From Nannocystis pusilla (GTDB taxonomy: Bacteria; Myxococcota_A; Polyangia; Nannocystales; Nannocystaceae), in assembly GCF_020073745.1 (NCBI RefSeq), contig NZ_JAIRAU010000009.1:1-64000 (forward strand): a stretch of DNA of 64,000 nt, given 5' to 3'. The notes under the pieces are model-generated. The model saw only the letters and a list, made by a program, of their open reading frames with translations, made no database searches and was not told where the DNA came from. Numbering within the stretch: the stretch's first letter is position 1; each line of letters begins with the position of its first letter. The position numbers and the translations under genes were made by a program. This document shows positions 23,820 through 32,996 of the stretch, piece after piece.

Positions 23820-25508
23820 ATGACCTCCTCGCCCCAGCTCGTCGCTTACTTCTCGATGGAGATCGCCGTGTCGAGCGAGCTCCCGACCTACGCCGGCGGG
23901 CTCGGGGTGCTCGCCGGCGACCACTTGCGGGCGGCCGCGGACAGCGGCGTGGCGATGGTCGGCGTGACCCTGCTGTACCGCAAGGGCTACTTCCGCCAGG
24001 TCCTCGACGCGCAGGGTCACCAGCAGGAGCGCGACGTGCAGTGGCTGCCCGAGCACCACCTCGAGCGGGTGTCGGCGCAGGTGGTCGTGACGATCGAGGG
24101 GCGCGAGGTGAGGGTCGGGGCCTGGTGCACGTGGATCCACGGGGTCGGCGGCGGGCGCGTGCCGGTCTACATGCTCGACACCGACGTCGACGGCAACGGC
24201 GAGGAGGACCGCCGGATCACCGATCACCTCTACGGCGGCGAGGAGCGCTACCGCCTGCAGCAGGAGGCGGTGCTCGGGATCGGCGGGCGGCGCCTCCTGG
24301 CCGCGCTCGAGCTGGCGCCGACGCGCTACCACCTCAACGAGGGCCACTCGTCGCTGCTGGCGCTCGACATGCTCGCGGTGGAGATGTCCTCGAGGACAGA
24401 CGGCCCGGAGGACATGGCGGCGGCGCTGGCGGCGGTGCGCTCGCGCTGCGTGTTCACCACGCACACGCCGATCCCGGCCGGCCACGACCGCTTCCCCGGG
24501 GCGCTGGCGACGGCGGTGCTCGGGCGCGAGCTGGTCGAGCTGTACGGCAAGCTGCCGACGCCGCACAGCGCCGAGATCAACATGAGCGCGCTGGGGATCG
24601 AGCTCAGCGGGTTCGTCAACGCGGTCTCGCACCGCCACGCCGAGGTCTCGTCGGGGATGTTCCCGGGGCACACGGTGCACGCCATCACCAACGGCGTGCA
24701 CTCGTCCACCTGGACCGCGCCGGCGATGCGCGCCGTGTTCGACCGCTGGATCCCCGAGTGGCGGCGGCACGGCCACGCGCTGCGGCAGGCGCAGAAGATC
24801 CCGACCGCGGCGATCGTCGCGGCCCACCGCGAGGCCAAGCGCGCGCTCGTCGACGAGATCAACCGCCACGGCGACCACAACTTCGGCGAGGAGCGGTTCA
24901 CCATCGGCTTCGCCCGCCGCGCCACCGCCTACAAGCGCATGCTGCTGATCCTGCGCGACGTCCGGCGCCTGCGCGAGATCGCCAGCCGCTGGGGCACGCT
25001 GCAGATCGTGTTCGCCGGCAAGGCCCACCCGCGCGACCTCGAGGGCAAGCGGATGATCGAGGCCGTGTTTCGCCAGCAGGAGACGGTGCTGCCGGCGGTG
25101 CGGATCGCGTTCGTGCCCGGCTACGACATGCGCCTCGGCGGGCTCATCACCGCCGGCGTCGACCTGTGGCTCAACACGCCGATGGCGCCGCTCGAGGCCT
25201 CGGGCACCAGCGGCATGAAGGCCGCGCACAACGGCGTGCCCAACCTCAGCGTGCGCGACGGCTGGTGGTGCGAGGGCTATGTCGAGGGCCAGACCGGCTG
25301 GGTGCTGGCGCCCGGGCACCCGAGCGACGACGCCGACGCGGCCCAGCTGTACCGCGTGCTCGACGAGGAGATCCTGCCGCTCTACCTCGGGGCGCCCGAG
25401 CGCTGGGCCGAGCGCATGCGGGCCAGCATCGCCCTCGCGGCCAGCTACTTCAACGCCCACCGCATGCTCGGCGAGTACGTCGACCGGGCCTACGCGCCTG
25501 GCTCGTGA
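23820..25508 (+). CDS. glgP: Alpha-glucan phosphorylase (GT35)
   Basis: Releases glucose-1-phosphate from alpha-1,4-glucans using inorganic phosphate and pyridoxal phosphate. The 562-residue protein is of the short bacterial type. It begins VAYFSMEIAVSSELPTYAGG, followed by LGVLAGDHLRAAADSGV, YHLNEGHSSLLALDML, FTTHTPIPAGHDRF, ITNGVHSSTWTAPAM, FARRATAYKRM and the PLP-region motif LEASGTSGMKAAHNGVPNLS. No signal peptide, so it is cytoplasmic and may process dextrins derived from the two exported enzymes encoded before it, or internal glycogen. ATG 23820 lies 35 bases after the glucoamylase stop. A two-box repeat lies at 24383-24400. The junction behind it carries a repeat array. Confidence 0.93.
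   Translation: MTSSPQLVAYFSMEIAVSSELPTYAGGLGVLAGDHLRAAADSGVAMVGVTLLYRKGYFRQVLDAQGHQQERDVQWLPEHHLERVSAQVVVTIEGREVRVGAWCTWIHGVGGGRVPVYMLDTDVDGNGEEDRRITDHLYGGEERYRLQQEAVLGIGGRRLLAALELAPTRYHLNEGHSSLLALDMLAVEMSSRTDGPEDMAAALAAVRSRCVFTTHTPIPAGHDRFPGALATAVLGRELVELYGKLPTPHSAEINMSALGIELSGFVNAVSHRHAEVSSGMFPGHTVHAITNGVHSSTWTAPAMRAVFDRWIPEWRRHGHALRQAQKIPTAAIVAAHREAKRALVDEINRHGDHNFGEERFTIGFARRATAYKRMLLILRDVRRLREIASRWGTLQIVFAGKAHPRDLEGKRMIEAVFRQQETVLPAVRIAFVPGYDMRLGGLITAGVDLWLNTPMAPLEASGTSGMKAAHNGVPNLSVRDGWWCEGYVEGQTGWVLAPGHPSDDADAAQLYRVLDEEILPLYLGAPERWAERMRASIALAASYFNAHRMLGEYVDRAYAPGS
24383..24400. repeat. 14-bp palindromic repeat, 2 boxes, coding
   Basis: GATG at 24383 and CAGA at 24397 around a TCCTCGAGGA core (a perfect 10-bp palindrome). 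Confidence 0.7.
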
Positions 25509-25517
25509 GCGAAGGTA

Positions 25518-25578
25518 CATGTCCTGGACGGCATGCTCCCTAGGGGCATGCTCCGAGGGACATGTCGCCCGGGACATG
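25518..25578. repeat. 14-bp-period palindromic array, 5 boxes, convergent junction
   Basis: CATG at 25518, 25532, 25547, 25561 and 25575 (one step of 15). It fills the 73-bp gap between the phosphorylase gene (ends 25508) and the minus-strand epimerase gene (ends 25582). Confidence 0.95.
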
Positions 25579-25581
25579 ACC

Positions 25582-26583
25582 TTACAGATAGCCGTTGGCG
25601 GCGAACCACTCGGCGGCGCGGCGCAGGGTCTCGTCGAGCGGGCGCACGCTGAAGCCGAGCTCCTCGCGGGCCTTGCGGTTGTCGAAGTGCAGCGCCTGGC
25701 TGGCGTAGGCGACCGAGCCGGCGGTGATGAGCGGCTCGCGCCGGGTCACGCGGTCGGCCAGCCGCTCGAGCGCCCAGCCGGCCGCCCTGGCCACGGCGAC
25801 GGGGGTGGCGAACATGGCGTGGCGCATGCCGAGGACGCGCCGCATCTCGGCGATCAGGTGGGAGATCGTCAGGTTGTGGCCGGTCAGCAGGTAGCACTCG
25901 CCGCGGCGGCCGCGCTGCTCGGCGAGCAGGTGGCCGCGGGCGACGTCCTCGACGTCGACGAGGTTGAGGCCGCCCTCGAAGCACACGCGGATCCGGCCGC
26001 TGAGCGCGTCGACGAGGGTCTTGCCGGTCGGCGTGGGGCCGACGTCGCCGGGCCCGAGCGGCATGCCGGGGCCGACGATCGTGACGTCGACCAGCGGCGC
26101 GAACGACAGCGCGACCTGCTGGCCGAGGTACTTCGAGCGCACGTAGTCGAAGCTGTTCGACCACAGGTTGAAGGGGGTGGCCTCGTCCGAGGGCACGCCG
26201 TCCTCGCGCACGCCGACGGCGGCGATCGAGCTGGTGTACACGACCTTGCGCACCCCGGCCTCGGCGGCCGCGGCGAGCACGTTGGCCGAGCCGGTCACGT
26301 TGACGTCGTAGATGACCTTCGGGTCAGGTACCCAGGTGCGGTAGATGGCGGCGAGGTGGTAGACGGCGTCGCAGCCGCGGACCAGCGTGCGCATGCGTTC
26401 GCGGTCCAGCACGTCGGCCTCGACGCGCTCGACCCGGGCGGGGTCGATGCCGGCGAGGTTGCGCGGGTCCTCGCCGGGCCGCAGCACCGCTCGCACCGAG
26501 CGGCCCTGCTCGACGAGGAGGCGCACGACGTGATGACCGATGAAACCGGCTGCGCCGGTCACGAGCACGGGACCTTCGGACAT
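25582..26583 (-). CDS. hpnA: NAD(P)-dependent epimerase/reductase, HpnA-like
   Basis: A 333-residue extended short-chain dehydrogenase. It shows the Rossmann motif VLVTGAAGFIGHHVVRLL, the strand VERVEADVLDRE, DAVYHLAAIYRTW, VVYTSSIAAVGV and the catalytic YVRSK, and closes with REELGFSVRPLDETLRRAAEW. The pattern (RTW after HLAAIY and the spacing of the catalytic Ser, Tyr and Lys) fits the hopanoid-associated sugar epimerase HpnA, but dihydroflavonol-reductase-like relatives look similar. A role in hopanoid or steroid modification would fit the mevalonate operon. ATG 26583 is inside a CATG box at 26581, with TACGGT 13 bases upstream. Confidence 0.8.
   Translation of the reverse strand: MSEGPVLVTGAAGFIGHHVVRLLVEQGRSVRAVLRPGEDPRNLAGIDPARVERVEADVLDRERMRTLVRGCDAVYHLAAIYRTWVPDPKVIYDVNVTGSANVLAAAAEAGVRKVVYTSSIAAVGVREDGVPSDEATPFNLWSNSFDYVRSKYLGQQVALSFAPLVDVTIVGPGMPLGPGDVGPTPTGKTLVDALSGRIRVCFEGGLNLVDVEDVARGHLLAEQRGRRGECYLLTGHNLTISHLIAEMRRVLGMRHAMFATPVAVARAAGWALERLADRVTRREPLITAGSVAYASQALHFDNRKAREELGFSVRPLDETLRRAAEWFAANGYL
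26311..26328. repeat. 14-bp palindromic repeat, 2 boxes, coding
   Basis: GATG at 26311 and CAGG at 26325 within the epimerase gene. Confidence 0.55.
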
Positions 26584-26647
26584 GCCCGCGATGAAACCGT
26601 AAACCACCCGTGACGTGAAGCCCCGCGCGGCGTGGTAGGGTGGAGAC

Positions 26648-27535
26648 ATGTGGTCCCCCCACCACGGCGCCCTCGCGCTGCTGCTCTGCGTCGCCGGCGG
26701 CTGCTTCGTCGATTACCCGCCGGAGCTGTCGGGGCCGGGCGGGTCCGCCGGCGGCGAGTCGACGGCGGCCGCGACCACCGAGGCGGAGTCGCACGCCAGC
26801 GACGACGGCTTCGAGGGCTGCCCGTCGACCGATCCGCCGGGGATCTGGTACCTCGACGCGGACGGCGACGACTGGGGCGTCGAGCCGGGGCAGGTGGCCT
26901 GCGACGAGCCGCCCGGGACCTCCCCGGCCCGCGGCGACTGCGACGACGACGACCCCGAGCGCTTCCCCGGCGCGCTCGAGGTGTGCGACGGCGAGGACGA
27001 CGACTGCGACGAGATCATCGACGAGTTCTCGCCGGCCAACGACAGCTGCCTCGGCTGCTCGCTGAGCGAGCGCGACGGGGCCCCGCACTGGTTCTGCAAG
27101 GTCGACGCGATCGACTGGGTCGGCGCCCGCGCGGCCTGCGTGGCCCGCGGCTGGACCGTCGAGCTGCTCAGCATCCACGACGAGGCCAGCTACACGTGGG
27201 CGCGCAAGCAGGCCGAGGCGCTGTTCGACGTCGCCGATCCGATCGCCACGTTCTGGATCGGCCTGCGCCGCGCCGACCCGCACTGGACCGGCTGCGAGGC
27301 GGACGTCGAGCAGTGGCAGTGGAGCGACGGCAGCCCGGTCGACTTCGCGGCCTGGACGATGGGACAGCCCGACGCCGCGAACTGCGACCCGATGTGCTCG
27401 CCGCAGCACGCGCTCGACGACAGCTGCCCGCGCGAGAACTGCGGCCACATGCTCTACACGGAGGGCGGCTGGAACGACCGCGCCTGCTACGCCAAGGGCG
27501 TCGGCTACGCCTGTCGCGCGGCCGCACCGCCGTGA
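26648..27535 (+). CDS. Lipoprotein with MopE-like motif and C-type lectin domain
   Basis: A 295-residue predicted lipoprotein. Leader LLLCVAGGC (Cys near residue 19), then a Gly/Ser/Thr-rich linker, then a MopE-type metal-binding motif (WYLDADGDDWG, RGDCDDDDPERFPGALEVCD, DDDCDEIIDE) seen in many myxobacterial surface proteins. Residues about 137-293 form a C-type lectin-like domain: WVGARAACVARGW, the canonical FWIGLRR, W-S-D-G-S-P, QPD (galactose-type calcium site) and GGWNDRACY with conserved cysteines. It probably binds sugars at the cell surface. TAGGGT ends seven bases before the ATG, so its transcript is probably leaderless. Confidence 0.88.
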   Translation: MWSPHHGALALLLCVAGGCFVDYPPELSGPGGSAGGESTAAATTEAESHASDDGFEGCPSTDPPGIWYLDADGDDWGVEPGQVACDEPPGTSPARGDCDDDDPERFPGALEVCDGEDDDCDEIIDEFSPANDSCLGCSLSERDGAPHWFCKVDAIDWVGARAACVARGWTVELLSIHDEASYTWARKQAEALFDVADPIATFWIGLRRADPHWTGCEADVEQWQWSDGSPVDFAAWTMGQPDAANCDPMCSPQHALDDSCPRENCGHMLYTEGGWNDRACYAKGVGYACRAAAPP

Positions 27536-27643
27536 GCCCGTGCGCCGCGACGATCGGCCGCTCGCGCGAGCGGGGCAGGGCGGTCGTCGGCCGCGGCGGC
27601 GGGCGTTGCGGCGGGGATCCCGGTGTGGCATTCCTTGCCGACG

Positions 27644-28903
27644 ATGACGACCCGGGCCGATCCGCGCCTCGACCTGTCCTGTGAGACATCCGGCCTGCAG
27701 CCCCGCCCGCCCGGCACCTTCGAGGTGCTGGCGCAGGAGCCGGGCTCGCCGGCGCGGGCCGGGCGCCTGTGGACGGCGCACGGCCCGATCGACACCCCGT
27801 GCTTCATGCCGGTCGGCACCTACGGCGCGGTCAAGGGCCTCGACGCCGACGACCTGCGCGAGGTCGGGGCGCAGATCATCCTCGGCAACTCGTACCACCT
27901 CGGCCACCGCCCGGGCTCGGCCCGCGTGGCCGCGCTCGGCGGCCTCCACCGCATGATGGCGTGGGACCGCCCGATCCTCACCGACAGCGGCGGCTTTCAG
28001 GTGTTCAGCCTGCGCGGGCTGCAGAAGATCGACGACGCCGGGGTCTCCTACCAGACGCACTTCGACGGCTCGCGCCACCGCATGACCCCCGAGAGCGTGC
28101 TCGCCACCCAGGCCGCGCTCGGCTCCGACATCTGCATGATCCTCGACCACTGCCCGCCGGCCGACGCGGCGCCCGCGCTGATCCGCGCGGCGGTCGACCG
28201 CAGCACCCGCTGGGCCGAGGAGGCGGCGCGCCGGCGCGGGGAGATCCTGCAGCCCGGGCAGCTGTGCTTCGGCATCGTCCAGGGCGGCACCGACGTGGCC
28301 CTGCGCCGCGAGCACCTCAAGGCCCTGGCCGACCTGCCGTTCGAGGGCCTCGCGCTCGGCGGCCTCAGCGTCGGCGAGCCGATCCCGGAGATGCACGCCA
28401 CCATGGCCGCGATCGGCCCGGAGATGCCGGCGAACCGCCCGCGCTACGTGATGGGCATCGGCACGCCGCACGACCTGCTCGCCGCCGTGAGCTCCGGCAT
28501 CGACATGTTCGACTGCGTGATGCCGACCCGGCACGCCCGCAACGGCCAGCTGTTCACGTTCTCGGGCCGACTGAACATCCGTCAGTCCCGCTTCCGCGAC
28601 GACGACGCCCCGATCGACGCCGCCTGCCGCTGCCGCTGCTGCGCGCGCTACAGCCGGGCCTACCTGCGCCACCTCCACGAGCAGAACGAGCCGCTGTACG
28701 GCCGCCTGGCGACGATCCACAACCTGTACTTCTATCAACAATGGGTCGGAGCCCTCCGGCGCGCCTTGCGCTCAGGCCGCTTCGAGGCCCTTCGCGGCGA
28801 ATTTTCATCCATTATTTCCAAGGTTTACGCCGACGCTGGCGCGGCCGACGGCAACGTCGACGAGGGCGCCGGCGCGGTCCACTCCGCGCCGGAACCGGCG
28901 TGA
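27644..28903 (+). CDS. tgt: tRNA-guanine transglycosylase
   Basis: Exchanges guanine-34 of certain tRNAs for the queuine precursor preQ1. The 419-residue enzyme contains CFMPVGTYGAVKGLDADDLR, ILGNSYHLGHRPG, LTDSGGFQVFSL (catalytic Asp), GIVQGG, LGGLSVGEP, MFDCVMPTRHARNG (nucleophile Asp and RNA-binding segment) and the zinc site CRCRCCARYSRAYLRHLH. ATG 27644 is favoured; an in-frame GTG lies at 27623. A two-box repeat (27673-27690) codes for part of the N-terminal extension. It lies upstream of yajC-secD-secF, a gene order found in many bacteria. Confidence 0.96.
   Translation: MTTRADPRLDLSCETSGLQPRPPGTFEVLAQEPGSPARAGRLWTAHGPIDTPCFMPVGTYGAVKGLDADDLREVGAQIILGNSYHLGHRPGSARVAALGGLHRMMAWDRPILTDSGGFQVFSLRGLQKIDDAGVSYQTHFDGSRHRMTPESVLATQAALGSDICMILDHCPPADAAPALIRAAVDRSTRWAEEAARRRGEILQPGQLCFGIVQGGTDVALRREHLKALADLPFEGLALGGLSVGEPIPEMHATMAAIGPEMPANRPRYVMGIGTPHDLLAAVSSGIDMFDCVMPTRHARNGQLFTFSGRLNIRQSRFRDDDAPIDAACRCRCCARYSRAYLRHLHEQNEPLYGRLATIHNLYFYQQWVGALRRALRSGRFEALRGEFSSIISKVYADAGAADGNVDEGAGAVHSAPEPA
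27673..27690. repeat. 14-bp palindromic repeat, 2 boxes, coding
   Basis: CCTG at 27673 and CATC at 27687 in the N-terminal extension of tgt; uses TGT and ACA-type triplets rare nearby. Confidence 0.65.
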
Positions 28904-29002
28904 CAGGCCCGGGGTTCTTTGGTACCCCCCTGCGACCGGTGACCGGCCTGCGTTTTTGCACGCGTCGGCCGCCCGCGGCGGCGTCAGAACGCAGGCGCCC
29001 CC

Positions 29003-29374
29003 GTGGATACTCCCGTCCGGACCATCGCCATGCTCGCCACGACCATCACCATCCTCGCCGAGGCCGCCCCCTCCAGCCCGTTGGGCGGCTTCATCGTCCC
29101 GATCCTGATGTTCGCGGCGATCTACTTCATCTTGATCCGCCCGATGGGCAAGCAAGAGAAGGAGCGCAAGAGCCGGCTCGACAAGCTGGCGACGGGGGAC
29201 ACCGTTCGACTCACCGGCGGCATCATCGGCCGGATCAGCAGCATCGACGGCCCGATCGCGATGGTCGAGGTGGCCGAGCGGGTCAAGCTCAAGGTCCTGC
29301 GCGCCGAGATCGCCGACCGCTTCGATCCCGAGGCGGCGACCGCGGCTCAGCCCGGCGCGGCGGCCACCAAGTGA
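29003..29374 (+). CDS. yajC: Preprotein translocase subunit YajC
   Basis: Accessory membrane subunit of the SecDF complex. The 123-residue protein has one membrane segment (PILMFAAIYFILIRPMGKQE, about residues 33-52), with the characteristic FILIRPMGKQEKERK junction, followed by a small cytoplasmic domain (LATGDTVRLTGGIIGRI). Start is GTG 29003 or ATG 29030 (114 residues); neither has a clear ribosome site. Position between tgt and secD supports the call. Confidence 0.93.
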   Translation: MDTPVRTIAMLATTITILAEAAPSSPLGGFIVPILMFAAIYFILIRPMGKQEKERKSRLDKLATGDTVRLTGGIIGRISSIDGPIAMVEVAERVKLKVLRAEIADRFDPEAATAAQPGAAATK

Positions 29375-29404
29375 GGAATTCAAGGCGGGAAGCAAGGCGG
29401 ACCG

Positions 29405-31546
29405 ATGCGTAAGTTCCTCAAGATCAAGGCCCTCCTGCTGCTCCTCATGGTCGCCACGGCGGTCATGATGGTCGTGCCCTCGATCGCCCAGATCGTCGGC
29501 CGCGACAAGGAGCTGCCGGGCTGGCTCACCAACACCTTCGACAATCGCTTCAAGCTCGGCCTCGACCTCCAGGGCGGCCTGCACCTCGAGTACTCGGTCG
29601 CCGTCGACGAGGCGCTCGAGAACAAGCTCGACCAGATCGCCGCCGAGCTCGAGGCCGGCTTCAAGGAGAAGAAGGGCGTCGCGGTCGACGTCGAGCGCCA
29701 GGGCATCGACCGCCTCGACATCAAGTTCGCCGACCCGAGCCAGGTCGCGACCGCCGAGGACGACGTGATGGGCGTCGCGCTCACCGACATGGAGCGCGTC
29801 GACACCCAGGACGAGTCCCAGGGCGTCATCCACCTCAAGATGTCCGACCAGCGGCTCGGCGAGCACCGCTCGCACGCGGTCGCGCAGGCGCTCGAGACCG
29901 TCCGTCGCCGCATCGACGCGATGGGCATCGCCGAGCCCAACATCTACCCGAAGAACCGCCAGATCGTGATCGAGCTGCCTGGTCTTTCGGACACCACCAC
30001 CGAGATCAAGGCCGCCCGCCGCGACGCCGAGGACCGCCTGCGGCCGCTGCTGCAGCAGGCCGGCGCCAGCCAGGTCATCCTCGCCGACAGCGAGGAGGAC
30101 CCGGGCGCCTTCCGCGTGACGCTGACCGACAAGGTCGCGCGCGACCTGCTGAACCAGGTGTTCGCCGGCAAGATGATCGAGCAGACGATCATCGACGAGC
30201 GGCTCGGCAGCGGCGTCGAGCTCGAGATCCTGCCCGACGATCCGGGCCGGCCGGCCGAGGCCGACACCGTCGTGGTCAAGCTGAGCGAGCGCTCGCGCGA
30301 CAACATCCTCGAGGGCTCGAGCGACTTCCGCCGCCTGCTCAAGGTGGTCGAGCGCGCCGCGGTGCTCGAGATGCGCATGGTCGACGACGAGCTGCCGTTC
30401 GGGCCCAACAACGCCAACTACCTGCAGGCGCTGCTCGAGGGCGGCCAGGTCCGCCCGGGCATGGGCATCAGCGTCAACAAGATGCAGAACTACGGCAGCC
30501 CGAAGGGCCACAACGTCGAGAACGTGTGGGCCTTCTACGCCAAGGACCGCAAGACGCTCGAGGACTTCTTCAACCAGCTGCCGGCCCAGTGGCGCCTGCC
30601 GGCCTCGCACATGATCGCCTACGGCCCCGACGTGGTGATGCTGCGCGGCGAGCCGACCAAGGTGTGGCGCAGCTACATCGTCAAGTCGCGCGCCGAGGTC
30701 ACCGGCGAGAGCATCCTGGCCGCCAACGTCAGCCCCGACCCGCAGACCGGCCTCCCGGGCGTCGACCTCAAGCTCGACCGCCTCGGCGCCGACCGCTTCG
30801 AGCAGATGTCGGGCGACAACATCGGCCGCCGCATGGCGATCATGCTCGACGACGCGGTCATGTCCGACCCGGTCTTCAACGACCGGATCCCCGGCGGCAA
30901 CGTGCGCATCACCGTCGGCGAGACGCCGGGGCAGAGCGTGCGCGACACCGCCAACGACCTCGTCAAGGTGCTGAAGTCGGGCAGCCTCCCGGCCCGCCTG
31001 GTCAAGGAGTTCGAGATCCGCGTCGGCGCCGACCTCGGCAAGGACGCGGTCGAGAGCGGCTTCTGGGCCTTCGTCGTCGGCCTCGGCGCCGTCATCGTCT
31101 TCATGGCGGTCTACTACCGCGTGTCCGGCCTCATCGCCGTGTTCGGGCTGGTGTTCAACGTGCTGCTGATCCTGGCGGCGATGGCGTTCTTCCAGGCGAC
31201 GCTGACCCTGCCGGGCATCGCCGGCATCGTGCTCACGCTCGGCATGGCGGTCGACGCCAACGTCATCGTCTACGAGCGCATCCGCGAGCTCGTGCGCGAG
31301 GGCTACACCGCCCGCGCCGCCATCGAGGCCGGCTACGACCGCGCCTTCACCACCATCCTCGACTCGCAGCTGACCACGGCGATCGCCGGCGTGGTGCTGT
31401 GGCAGTACGGCTCGGGCCCGATCCGCGGGTTCGCCATCACGCTGCTGATCGGCATCGCCACCTCGATCTTCACCGCCGTGTTCTGCACGCGCGTGTTCTT
31501 CGACTTCCAGGCCAACCGCCGCGGCTTCGACCGCGTGTCCATCTGA
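29405..31546 (+). CDS. secD: Protein translocase subunit SecD
   Basis: Works with SecF in proton-driven completion of protein export. At 713 residues it is longer than the E. coli protein (615) because of its periplasmic part. Signature motifs: KLGLDLQGGLHLEYSV after the first membrane segment, RRRIDAMGIAEPNIYP, RQIVIELPGLSDT, the P1-head region, GRRMAIMLDDAVMSDPVFND, and the C-terminal five membrane segments with LTLGMAVDANVIVYERIREL (the conserved Asp) and GSGPIRGFAITLLIGI. A weak repeat-like site (29988-30005) coincides with codons unusual for this gene (CCT, GGT, CTT). Co-transcribed with yajC and secF. Confidence 0.97.
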   Translation: MRKFLKIKALLLLLMVATAVMMVVPSIAQIVGRDKELPGWLTNTFDNRFKLGLDLQGGLHLEYSVAVDEALENKLDQIAAELEAGFKEKKGVAVDVERQGIDRLDIKFADPSQVATAEDDVMGVALTDMERVDTQDESQGVIHLKMSDQRLGEHRSHAVAQALETVRRRIDAMGIAEPNIYPKNRQIVIELPGLSDTTTEIKAARRDAEDRLRPLLQQAGASQVILADSEEDPGAFRVTLTDKVARDLLNQVFAGKMIEQTIIDERLGSGVELEILPDDPGRPAEADTVVVKLSERSRDNILEGSSDFRRLLKVVERAAVLEMRMVDDELPFGPNNANYLQALLEGGQVRPGMGISVNKMQNYGSPKGHNVENVWAFYAKDRKTLEDFFNQLPAQWRLPASHMIAYGPDVVMLRGEPTKVWRSYIVKSRAEVTGESILAANVSPDPQTGLPGVDLKLDRLGADRFEQMSGDNIGRRMAIMLDDAVMSDPVFNDRIPGGNVRITVGETPGQSVRDTANDLVKVLKSGSLPARLVKEFEIRVGADLGKDAVESGFWAFVVGLGAVIVFMAVYYRVSGLIAVFGLVFNVLLILAAMAFFQATLTLPGIAGIVLTLGMAVDANVIVYERIRELVREGYTARAAIEAGYDRAFTTILDSQLTTAIAGVVLWQYGSGPIRGFAITLLIGIATSIFTAVFCTRVFFDFQANRRGFDRVSI
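29988..30005. repeat. Weak 14-bp repeat-like site in secD
   Basis: CCTG at 29988 and CACC at 30002 with TCTTTCGGA between; one side only matches well. The only such site in secD and none was found in secF. Confidence 0.45.
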
Positions 31547-31556
31547 GGCACACACC

Positions 31557-32975
31557 ATGGCGCAGAGGTTCTTCGAGCTCATTCCGCCTGGCACGCGGTT
31601 CCCCTTCGTCAAGACGGCGAAGTACTTCATCGGCCTGTCGTTCGTGCTGTTCATCGTCAGCATCGCGACGATGGCGTACAACTACACGACGCGCGGGTCG
31701 GCCCTGAACTTCGGCATCGACTTCGCCGGCGGCTCCTCGGTCCGCCTGCAGCTCGCGGCCGACAAGGACGTGCCGATCCAGGAGGTCCGCGACGCGCTCG
31801 ACAAGGCCGGCTTCGAGGGCGCGTCGGCCGTCACCGTGCCCGACGCCGACAACCAGATCATGATCCACGTCAAGGACGTGGCCTCGATCGACATGGCGAC
31901 CGCCAAGGCCTGCGAGGAGGCGGTCAAGGCCTACCCGAAGGCCAAGCTCAAGCGCCCGATGTCCTACCAGGACGGCGCGAGCAAGATGTTCTTCGTGTTC
32001 GAGTCGGCGCCGGTCTACAGCGAGCTCGAGGAGCTGCTCGCCAAGGCCGGCTGCGAGGGCAAGGTCGACAAGGGCACCGGCAAGCAGGACGAGTTCCCGG
32101 TCGAGCTCAGCCTGGTCGGCATCGGCGCCAAGGTCCAGGAGGAGATCAACCAGGCGTTCGGCGCCGGCACGGTGAAGTCGATCGTGTCGTCGGAGACGGT
32201 CGGCGCCAAGGTCGGCTCGCAGCTCAAGGCTGACGGTGTAAAGTCGCTGCTGTACGCGCTCGGCTTCATCTTCCTCTACGTCATGCTCCGCTTCGACCTG
32301 CGCTTCGCGCCGGGCGGCATCGTCGCCCTCGCGCACGACGCGTTCATCACGGTGGGGGCGTTCGCGCTGACGTGGAAGGAGTTCAACCTCCAGACCATCG
32401 CCGCGCTGCTGACGATCGTCGGCTACTCGATCAACGACACCATCGTCGTGTTCGACCGCATCCGCGAGCGCGTGGCGCTGAGCCGCGACGCGCCGATCGA
32501 AGAGACCACCGACGTCGCGCTCAACGAGACGCTGAGCCGCACGATCCTCACCTCCGGCACGACGCTGCTGGTGGTCCTGGCGACCTGGTCCCTCGGCTCC
32601 GGCACGATCAAGGACTTCGCGTTCGCGCTGATGATCGGCATCGTCGTCGGCACGTACTCGTCGCTGTTCATCGCCTGCCCGATCTTCTTGTGGGTCAACC
32701 GCCGCTTCTACGGCGGCGAGGGCCACCTGATGAGCGCCGAGGCCGCGGCGGCGCCGGTCGACGCGGGCACGGTGCTGGCGGCCGAGAACGCCGAGGTCGA
32801 CGAGGCCACCGGCCGCGCGATCGGTGACCTGCGCGCCGAGGCGGCCGCCAAGGCGGAGGCGCAGGAGCGCGTGGACGAGATCGAGGGCGCGAAGGGGCAG
32901 GGCGTGGGTTCGGAGGACGGAGACGAACCGGCCAAGGCCAGCCGCCGCCGCCGCCGCCAGCGGCCGTCGAGCTGA
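31557..32975 (+). CDS. secF: Protein translocase subunit SecF
   Basis: Partner of SecD. Motifs: FGIDFAGGSSVRLQL after the first membrane segment, YVMLRFDLRFAPGGIVALAH, YSINDTIVVFDRIRER (conserved Asp) and LSRTILTSGTTLLVVLATW. At 472 residues it exceeds the usual 300-350: the periplasmic domain is enlarged (about residues 65-215) and the C-terminus after the last membrane segment carries about 90 charged residues ending in an Arg-rich tail, which may contact the ribosome or membrane (inference). Starts ten bases after secD. Confidence 0.96.
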   Translation: MAQRFFELIPPGTRFPFVKTAKYFIGLSFVLFIVSIATMAYNYTTRGSALNFGIDFAGGSSVRLQLAADKDVPIQEVRDALDKAGFEGASAVTVPDADNQIMIHVKDVASIDMATAKACEEAVKAYPKAKLKRPMSYQDGASKMFFVFESAPVYSELEELLAKAGCEGKVDKGTGKQDEFPVELSLVGIGAKVQEEINQAFGAGTVKSIVSSETVGAKVGSQLKADGVKSLLYALGFIFLYVMLRFDLRFAPGGIVALAHDAFITVGAFALTWKEFNLQTIAALLTIVGYSINDTIVVFDRIRERVALSRDAPIEETTDVALNETLSRTILTSGTTLLVVLATWSLGSGTIKDFAFALMIGIVVGTYSSLFIACPIFLWVNRRFYGGEGHLMSAEAAAAPVDAGTVLAAENAEVDEATGRAIGDLRAEAAAKAEAQERVDEIEGAKGQGVGSEDGDEPAKASRRRRRQRPSS

Positions 32976-32996
32976 GCCGCCCCGAGCTGGCCCAGC

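Noticed and set aside
25518..25578. Classical intrinsic terminator
   Set aside because: Hairpins of seven base pairs can form, but no T-tract follows on either strand; termination remains only a hypothesis.
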